A stretch of 64,000 nucleotides of DNA from Malania oleifera (taxonomy: Eukaryota > Streptophyta > Magnoliopsida > Santalales > Ximeniaceae). The notes under the pieces were generated by a model. That model was not told the DNA's origin, ran no database searches, and saw only the letters and a program-made list of their open reading frames with translations. The position numbers were made by a program, and so were the translations under genes. The stretch lies in NCBI RefSeq assembly GCF_029873635.1, contig NC_080420.1, positions 32,169,032 through 32,233,031 of the forward strand, read 5' to 3'. Shown here piece by piece: positions 57,172 to 64,000 of the stretch (its first letter is position 1; each line of letters begins with the position of its first letter).

Positions 57172-57954
57172 CTATCCAGACATAACACCAAGCCTAGACC
57201 CCACCTTACAAGAAATGTGCAAAGCTTGACCTCTAAAGTCTACTGCATAACAAGTCCAAGCCTTTCTTTCAACTCTCCCATCTAGTGATAACTTTGGTGA
57301 TTGATTAACCGAGAAACACGTCATACTCGCTAACTTCACCAAGAAGTCCCTTGCAAGCCCTGCATACACCAAGCCCTGCTCACAAAACTTCTTGAACACT
57401 AGCATACTCAGCAACAATATCTTACCTGAGGACCTCTCTCCCAGTATAGTACTCCACCTTAACCACAAGTTACACCTAGCAAACAACTCCAACTTGTGCT
57501 GCATTAGATACCTCCAGACCTTTCGTGAAAACCTCAGGGAATACCCATGTCCAACTCGTGATGCTGCCCTGATCGGTCCCAAAACATCCACATCAATGTA
57601 GTTAAGAATACCCACCATTTTGTGTGTGATTACATTGAACAAAACAGTATGTCCTGATTCAGAACTCTCAGTTGTAGCTCCATCTAACCCTGTAGTGCAT
57701 AAAGATAACCTGTTATCCTCTGTCCTTACTATAAATACTTCATCATACACCATCATCGTCCCGCCTTTGTACTTGTGACTATACCCGTCACAATCCAAAA
57801 CACACAATGATATCACATTCATTTGTAGATCGGGCACATGCCTTAGCCCACACAACGTCCTTACCACACCATCATATATCTTGATCCTGATATCCCCCAT
57901 TCCGATAATGTTGCATACTACACCGTTTCCCATCAAAATGGAATCAGAACTCAC
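57172..57954 (-). pseudogene. Protease, pre-integrase and deleted integrase of element E
   Basis: An open frame of 260 residues: MGDIRIKIYDGVVRTLCGLR, then VPDLQMNVISL (protease/pre-integrase), a DGATTESSESGHTVL-like stretch and NYIDVDVLGPIRAASRVGHG (integrase start with its first acidic residue). It then jumps to FSRKVWRYLMQHKLELFARC and on to AGLARDFLVKLAS, skipping the second acid and the Glu region. Catalytically dead by deletion. Confidence 0.82.
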
Positions 57955-58518
57955 AAATCTGTAAATGGTGAACCAGGCTTTGTTGGACGTCCTAGGTAAA
58001 GAACATCCCGAGTCTAGGATCCAAGAACCCGTGAGGCGAATGAACCTGATGAAACAGTAAGCATCTCACCATCACTGCTCCCCGAGTCCCCTTCTTCAAA
58101 TACATTCACTGATTTTGATGAACCCCTTTGCCTTTCCCTTCTCCCTCTTCGTTCATTCCAATTTTATGTGACCTAGTTTCCCTTCTCCCACCCCCTTGAG
58201 CTTTTGCCTTTCCCTCCTCCCATTCCATACATTCCGATTTTATTTGCCTCTCCTACGATCTTGATTTCCCTTCACCATGAGCCCTTCACCATGTGAACCC
58301 TCATTGTTGGCCTTCCTCCTTTGATGGAATCCCAACAATGCACTCGCGATGTCCTCCAACTATAGGGTTTCTTTCCCCCAAGTCAGTGTCGTAACCAAAT
58401 TCCCATATATAGGTGACGTAGGTAAGGAATTCAGCAACATCAATGTTTTGTCCTCCTCCTTGAACTTCACATCAACCCACCCCAAATCACTAATGATTTG
58501 ATTAAAAGTGTTGATGTG
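57955..58518 (-). pseudogene. Zinc-knuckle and protease start region of element E
   Basis: A DSGCSFLPRTS-like protease start near 58000 precedes charged, Lys/Arg- and Glu-rich residues and repeated GEGKSK-like blocks (58130-58290). No intact knuckle was seen. Confidence 0.45.
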
Positions 58519-58880
58519 CTAAGTCAAGTCCGAACCCTCCGCCATCTTAAGCCAATAAAGCTTTTGCTTAAGATAAAACTTGTTCAAAATCGACTTGGAG
58601 ATGCATTGACGCTTCAGTTTCAACCAAACCACCGCCAGCGAGTCCTTATCCATGACATGATACAACACATCAAAAACCAAACATAACTTGATCATGGAAA
58701 TCGCCTTTGCTTCAAGCTCCTTCCAACTTGCGTCTTTCATGTCATCCGACTTCTTTTAGTATAACGCCCTCACCATCCCTTGCTGCACTATCTGATCTTT
58801 CACCGTTCATTGCCAAAGCTCAAAATTACCAATTTTATCGAACTTGTTCACATCAAACCTAATTGCAAAGACCCCAACCA
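58519..58880 (-). pseudogene. Gag of element E
   Basis: The minus-strand ORF 58740-58519 has KDASWKELEAKAISMIKLCL, MDKDSLAVVWLKLK and KSILNKFYLKQKLYWLKM, a typical copia gag (UBN2-type) pattern. The lead-in toward the primer-binding site is disrupted. Confidence 0.8.
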
Positions 58881-58896
58881 TTGTTGAACAAATAGC

Positions 58897-58908
58897 TCTA
58901 ATACCACT
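58897..58908 (-). promoter_or_regulatory. Primer-binding site of element E
   Basis: Minus strand AGTGGTATTAGA directly after the LTR end; TGGTATTAGAGCT is one change from the initiator Met-tRNA complement. Confidence 0.85.
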
Positions 58909-59488
58909 TGTTGATGTTCGTTCAACTTGAACATGCGTAGCAGAAGCATATAATCAATCACAAAACAATCAACAACTACTAACGCAATCACTCAATGATG
59001 AAATATACTCAAGAAGCAATCAAACAATAATAAGAAGAATAAAAAAATACAACTAAAATGCACAAGATTTATGTGGTTCGAAATAGCCTACATCCACAAG
59101 AGCAACAATCTTGATTTGACTATGATCATTGTCAAAGCTACAATCTTTGAAGCTTACTTGAAGCTTAATCTATTCTAGGTTCCATAATGATGTTTATATA
59201 ACCATATAATGCCTATAGAAGAGTTTTAGTATAACTAAACTACATCTATAGTTATCCTCCAGAGAAAAATCCTCTAGATAAGCCCAATCTACAAGCCCTT
59301 GAATTCAAATTACGTAATCTGCACCGACGAAAATAGTTGACGGTTTAGCCAAACCATCAACAACTTTGTGCTGAGCAAAGGTTCTCCTGTGTACTTCCTA
59401 AAACCTCTTCTAAAGTAATTGTCCCTCGCTTCACATAGCTTTCTTTGGTACATGTGATCCACTCTGAATATGAGTCACATCCCCAACA
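58909..59488 (-). repeat. 5' LTR of element E
   Basis: Minus strand starts TGTTGGGGATGTGACTC, ends GAACATCAACA; 580 bases. Confidence 0.92.
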
Positions 59489-60080
59489 GTTTTTGAGCAA
59501 CATGATCAAAACACCTATAACCCTTTTGTCCCTCTCCATAACCAAGGAAGAAACACATGGCAGAATGTGGCGATAATTTAGTATGTTCAATAGTGGGACA
59601 AAGAACAAAAGATAGGCAACAAAAGGCTTTTAGAGAGGATTAATAAGGAGGGACCCATATAATTTTTCCTAAGGGGAGAGACCAAAATTATGGGATGTGG
59701 GGATTTTATTAATCAAGTGTACTACTGTAAGAACTGCTCCTCCCCATAATTCACTAGGAACCTTAGCAGATAAGAGAAGAGAACGAGTTGTTTCAACAAT
59801 ATGGCGATGTTTTCTTTCAATAACACCATTTTTTTTAGGAGTGTCAGTATAAGAAGATTGATGAACAGTACCATCATAGATGAGCAACTCAGAAAAGGCC
59901 TTACAAGTATACTCCCCACTCAAATCGGAACGAAAACACTTAACTACAGTAGAGTGTTGAGTACGAACAAATGATCAGAAGGTAGTATAGATATGGATGA
60001 AATCAGATTAACGTTTCATTAAATAGACCCAACCCACTTTTGTGTCAACAAGGGCAGAACCCCACACATCATAATGACTT
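59489..60080 (-). pseudogene. Integrase of element D, right part
   Basis: The minus-strand frame at 59923-59669 has LSGEYTCKAFSELLIYDGT and KNGVIERKHRHIVETTRSLL, with two of the integrase acids; earlier HYDVWGSALVDT-like residues carry the first. The C-terminal half continues at 55198 beyond element E. Stops split it. Confidence 0.85.
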
Positions 60081-60880
60081 AAATCAAAAGGTGCAACAGA
60101 CTTAGACATGCAATTAAAAGGAAATACAAAAAACTTTGCCAATTTGCAACTACTACAATAAAAAAAATATCATGTATGTGTAAGTCACCCAAAACACCAC
60201 TAGATACCAAAAATTTTAAATGAGAGGTTGACACATGACCACGTCTAGAAAGCCACAAATAAAAAACAAAAAAGGAGGAATCTAAGCAGAATGAGCAGAG
60301 GCCTAATCCTAATGCTACCACATTATTAGGAACACGTAACTCATCCAAAACATATATGCTACCCTCTCTACGACCTATCCCAATCAGCTTCCTGGATTGA
60401 GGATCCCGCACATGATAAGAAGTAAAGGAAAAATGAACAGAATAACCAGCATCACACAATTGACCAACAGAGACAAAACTCATGATTAGGTTAGGAATGC
60501 AATAAACATCTGAAAGTGTGAAATTATTAGTACGAATGGAACCAACACCCTTTAAAGCCATAGGAGTGCCATCATCGGTTAGCACAAAATTTAAAGAAAA
60601 TGATGGTTGTATAGATGCAAATGAAGAGAAGCTAAGGGACATATGATGAGATGCACCAGAATCTAAAACCCACAAAAAAGAGGATATACCTGATAGAGTA
60701 AACGATGACAAACTTACTACAGATGGAGTAGACATGTCGTATGGTGGTGAAGTAAGAAACTGTTGGAACTATTCTTCAAGGGCACTCATAAAAGGATCAA
60801 ATAAGGAATCATTCCCTTAGTTATCCAATGAAGGGGCAACAACTGCTGTATTAGATTGGTGCCCTCCTGGTCGCCACTAC
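60079..60880 (-). pseudogene. Protease and pre-integrase of element D
   Basis: Open for 218 residues (60735-60079). LWVLDSGASHHMS is the protease active site. GVGSIRTNNFTLSDVYCIPN, then LMSFVSVGQLCDAGY, mark the protease end. IYVLDELRVP and a LWLSRRGHVSTSHLKFL pre-integrase motif follow. Confidence 0.9.
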
Positions 60881-61732
60881 TGGGGCATTGGATCCACTAA
60901 ACGTTGAGATTGCTTTTCTCAATTTTGCCACAACTGTGAAGTTTGAGTCTTATTAAAAAATTTTGGACACTAAGCCTTCCAATGTTCCTTCTCCTTACAT
61001 AAGTTGCACTCATTCTTGGGGCAAGGTGAATATCAATTCTAACTGAAGGAAGGTGGCTTAGGAGGAACAGCCAAAATAGATGCCAATAGGAGATATGTTC
61101 CCTTTCCAATTTGAGATTTGAGATGAGTCTCCTCTACCAACAACTCACTGACAACCGAATCAACTAAAGGTAGTGGAATTCAATGTAAAATCGATCCATG
61201 AACGCCCTTGAAATCATCATGGAGAGCTATTAGAAATTGAACCAATTGTTGCCTTTCCCAATGGGAAATATATGGAGCAAACTTCTGTAATTCTATAGAT
61301 TCTATGAGAGCCAATTGATCCTGAAGATCAGTCATAGCCAAATTAAAATCCTAAACACTCCTATCCTTTTGTTCAAGTGCTTGAATATCCATCTCCAATT
61401 GATACTAAACAACAAAGTTACACCAAATATACAATCTTGCCAAATGGTCCCAAACCTCCTTAGCAGTTTCATATTTCGCCAATTGAATCCCAATGCGACT
61501 ATCAATAGAATTATTGATCCAAGTAATAACTTTAAAGTTATGAGTATCCCATGCATCCAATAAGTCCTCATATTTATCAACCCCCTCCATAGGTTTACAA
61601 CCTACCTGAGAGATAACTCCACATCTTCTTACCCTTTAAAAAAATTTTCATCACATAATTCCAATAAGAATAATTTTTACCATCCAACCACACACTAATA
61701 GATTGAAGAGAATCATCTCATTCACTAGCCAT
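60881..61732 (-). pseudogene. Gag and zinc knuckle of element D
   Basis: The minus-strand ATG at 61732 starts MASE, then a stop. Pieces contain SISVWLDGKNYSYWNYVMK, WDTHNFKVITWINNSID, YETAKEVWDHLARLY and, near 60955-61015, CNLCKEKEHWKA followed by a stop and CP, a damaged CCHC knuckle. Confidence 0.85.
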
Positions 61733-61975
61733 GGTGAACAACAAAAAATATACCCAAAATATAAGAAACAAATTAATCTGATAATGGAAAGAGTGAAACC
61801 AAACCTGCCAATACTAAGCCATGCGAGAATCCAACAAATGGGAATTTTGAGTGCCCCCTTGTCCTACCACTCAAACGTAAAACCACAATTTCTTCACATA
61901 GCAATCTAATTTCCAAAATTAAACCCACCACCCAACTACACGAAAATCATAAATATATGATCTCAATGTCATATA
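61733..61975 (-). other. Element D leader, no LTR found
   Basis: Sequence upstream of the D gag, without a recognisable primer-binding site; the expected partner of the 131-bp LTR is absent. It was either lost, or disrupted by the LTR C insertion. Confidence 0.5.
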
Positions 61976-62048
61976 TGTAACGACCTAAAAATTCATACCA
62001 TTTTTTCCCCAGAAATTTTACTGATTAAATTATAACATGTAATTTCTG

Positions 62049-62050
62049 AG

Positions 62051-62084
<34 letters not shown>
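62049..62084. repeat. (TA)n microsatellite in LTR C
   Basis: About eighteen TA units. Confidence 0.9.
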
Positions 62085-62089
<5 letters not shown>

Positions 62090-62289
62090 TTCCTGAGTAT
62101 ACAGATTTGTGAGAATGAGAACTTTGGAAATGATATATATATGTTTGAGAAATTAGGTTATTGAGTTTGAGTAAAACCCTAGAGATGGTTATATTAGTAT
62201 TTTCAATAGGATATTATTATAGTATAAGTTATCACTCAATCTGTGTAGCATGCATTTGAAAGTAATGTATAATTAGATTTGTCAGCTTC

Positions 62290-62770
62290 TATGGTATAAA
62301 TATATAAACAGAGGTAAGATTTTATACAGTATTACAACATCCTATATAGGAGTGTAGTACAAATTTTATACAGTATTACAGCGTCCTATATAGGACTACA
62401 TTATAGATTTTATACAATATTACAACGTTTTATATAGGACTACAGTATAGATTTTATACAGTATTACAACGTCCTATATAGGACTACAGTACAGATTTTA
62501 TATAGTGTTACAACGTTCTATATAGAACTACAATACAATTTTTATACATAGTTACAACGTTCTATATAGAACTATAGTACAGATTTTATACAGAGTTACA
62601 ATGTTCTATATAGGACTATAGTACAACATTTGATACAAAATGATAGCATTCTATATTGAACTAACGTACAACATTTGATATAGAATTACAGAATGATAGC
62701 GTTTTATATAGAACTACAGTATGATAGTATTTTATACAGAATTACAGTTCAGTGATTTTATACAGATTTA
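62290..62770 (+). repeat. Tandem array in LTR C
   Basis: About eight degenerate copies of a roughly 60-bp unit of the form GATTTTATACAGTATTACAA, then CGTCCTATATAGGACTACAG. The unit contains a CCTATATAGG inner palindrome. Degeneration increases to the right. Confidence 0.88.
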
Positions 62771-63733
62771 TAGTAGGACAATTTATACGGAGTTGTGAAT
62801 GAAATCATGATATTATATTATTTTAGAAATCGCATTATATGGTTTAAGAACCCTAATGAACTGTAGCTTCACAGATACCAGTGTAGCCATACTTCTTAAA
62901 TAGAGTGCTGGTGGTATACAGTTGATTGTGCCATTGAAGTATAGAGTTACCCCTTGGAGTCCGAACCAGTTGGGTAGACAAATCATACTCATAGTTATAG
63001 ATACAGATACAGATACAAATACAATTGACTTAGTTTGGTTAGGCCAACCATGGTTAGGTCTCGCCTTCGGGCCGCACAATCCGAATCATGTGGGGTTAAT
63101 TCATGATGTTGTTGTTTATCCATCCAGGGCAGTTCTTCTATGCATATATGTGTATTTACTTATACAGAGTTATTGTCTTATACAGAGTATGATGAGAAAG
63201 GAAAGTATGTATTTTGAAATATATTTGTATATACGTGTTTATAGTTTTACATGATTTCGCAGTGAAAGAAAAGGGTAAATAATGGTTGTATATTTGGAAC
63301 ACTAAAACTCATATTGTCACACATTGATAATAATTTATTCATTTTTACTAAGAGGTGTCTCACTCCAAGAATTTAAATATTTCAGGAAATACAAGGAATC
63401 AAGGTTAGGGTGCTCCAGGGCAGGTTCTAGATAATATTGTTGGAAGTAAGTGTCTATGAGTTTTGATATTTATACAGTGATGTTTTGTACACTATGGGTT
63501 GTAAATATGTATATGGGAAGATACTTATATGTTGAGGATGGTTATAGAACTCTAGTATTGCATCTGGGATTTTATATGTATGTTTCCACTATTTAAGTCA
63601 TGGACTAGTTTATGGTCAGGTTTACCCGTTACCCCACTTTGGGATTGGGACAGTATAGTTTGGTATCAAAGCAGACTTAGTTTTATATGAAAAAAAGAAA
63701 AATCTAAAGCAGCAAAATTTTCGGATCGTTACA

Positions 63734-64000
63734 CTTTGGATTGAGAAATGTATCTACATTTGAATGAGTCTTTAATTCTTGTATCACATTAATTCACAAG
63801 TCATTTATGTGAGTGTACCTTGATTTTGGGTATTTACTTAATTTATTTTAGATACATATTATTTATTAGGTGTATGGGTACCAAAAGGTATAGTGTGCCT
63901 ATAAATAGACCCCTACAGTCTTAGCTCTATATAGCATAATTTATACATACCCACATCTTCACATTATTTTCATCATTGTTCGAGTTTATAGAGTTTGATA
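63734..64000. other. Sequence after LTR C
   Basis: Contains a TATAAATAG box (63900-63908) and a leader-like stretch. It may be the U3/R region of a further LTR running off the window or the rest of an older element. No coding sequence is seen. Confidence 0.4.

Larger units (their letters stand above)
55199..59488 (-). mobile_element. Minus-strand Ty1/copia element E
   Basis: 4,290 bp with 580-bp LTRs at 55199-55778 (3') and 58909-59488 (5'), a primer-binding site at 58897-58908, a polypurine tract AAGGTGGAGAT next to the left LTR, and a perfect GTTTT duplication. Its interior is only 3.1 kb with gag, protease, an internally deleted integrase and a short RT/RNase H remnant. Removing it and one duplication makes element D continuous at the DNA level. 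Confidence 0.93.
53188..61975 (-). mobile_element. Minus-strand Ty1/copia element D (interrupted)
   Basis: Gag (61732 down), zinc knuckle, protease, pre-integrase, integrase, RT and RNase H in copia order on the minus strand. It is interrupted by element E inside the integrase C-terminus. The left boundary lies at the short LTR; the right part ends without a visible LTR just before LTR C. All frames carry stops. Confidence 0.85.
61976..63733 (+). mobile_element. Long LTR (family C), probable solo LTR
   Basis: Starts TGTAACGACCTAAAAATTC and ends GATCGTTACA (1,758 bp), the same end structure as LTR B. It contains a (TA)n run, a 60-bp-class tandem array (62290-62770), a CGCCTTCGGGCCGCACAA block (63061-63078), a TTTCAG acceptor-like site (about 63384) and a TTTGGTATCAAAGCAG PBS-like motif (63658-63673). 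Flanks ATATA and CTTTG do not match, so the insertion history is unclear. Confidence 0.75.

Noticed and set aside
57392-57601. Plus-strand ORFs in element E
   Set aside because: Antisense shadows of the element E protease/integrase.
61976-63733. LTR C as 5' LTR of a complete element
   Set aside because: No gag or other coding sequence follows before the window ends, and flanks do not form a duplication.

Overview
The window is nuclear DNA from a flowering plant, most likely a eudicot. The evidence is one intron-rich gene with GT-AG introns, a fossil plastid rRNA insertion, two Au-type SINEs, RTE-type LINE tails, and many Ty1/copia and Ty3/gypsy LTR retrotransposons. The sequence alone does not identify the species. 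Nothing prokaryotic was seen: no operons, CRISPR arrays or insertion sequences.

The only convincing host gene is on the minus strand at 12692-25553. It has eleven coding exons, all with GT-AG junctions and consistent phase, encoding 659 residues. It belongs to the TTM1/TTM2 class: an N-terminal uridine-kinase-like P-loop domain, a CYTH/triphosphate-tunnel domain, a coiled coil and a C-terminal tail anchor. Its introns hold an Au SINE with perfect 12-bp target-site duplications (TSDs), a 142-bp duplication that copies a splice acceptor, a 79-bp tandem duplication, an RTE tail and degenerate repeats. A possible promoter and 5' leader lie at 31620-32151. If so, the internally deleted chromovirus at 26501-30741 (520-bp LTRs, TSD CCAAG) sits in a 5'-UTR intron.

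Layout: 1-5400 is LTR-like or leader-like repeat sequence (palindromes, degenerate AAGCCC repeats, a G-box cluster, a CATGCA array with a 92-bp tandem repeat). 5840-8260 is a decayed Ty3/gypsy gag of TAT/Ogre type. 9412-10068 is a decayed plastid 23S rRNA fragment. 10975-11361 is an RTE LINE tail. 12531-32151 is the TTM locus. 32170-34990 is AT-rich with a second SINE (13-bp TSD). 34990-36720 is a probable minus-strand LTR.

37340-53187 is a copia element (copia-1) split by nested insertions. Inside it is unresolved LTR-like DNA, inside that a 2-kb solo LTR (B, TSD AAACC), and inside that a full-length Tekay/Del-like gypsy element (A, 40409-49708). 53188-61732 is a minus-strand copia element (D) interrupted by another minus-strand copia element (E, 55199-59488, 580-bp LTRs, TSD GTTTT). 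61976-63733 is one more long LTR (C).

All the retroelement genes carry stops, frameshifts or deletions and look inactive. The most interesting signals are in the LTRs. Different families carry their own dense arrays of 12-bp-class palindromes just upstream of a TATA box. LTRs A, B and C, otherwise very different, share a conserved CGCCTTCGGGC-GCACAA block and a splice-acceptor-like block. LTRs B and C contain a primer-binding-site-like motif inside the LTR itself.
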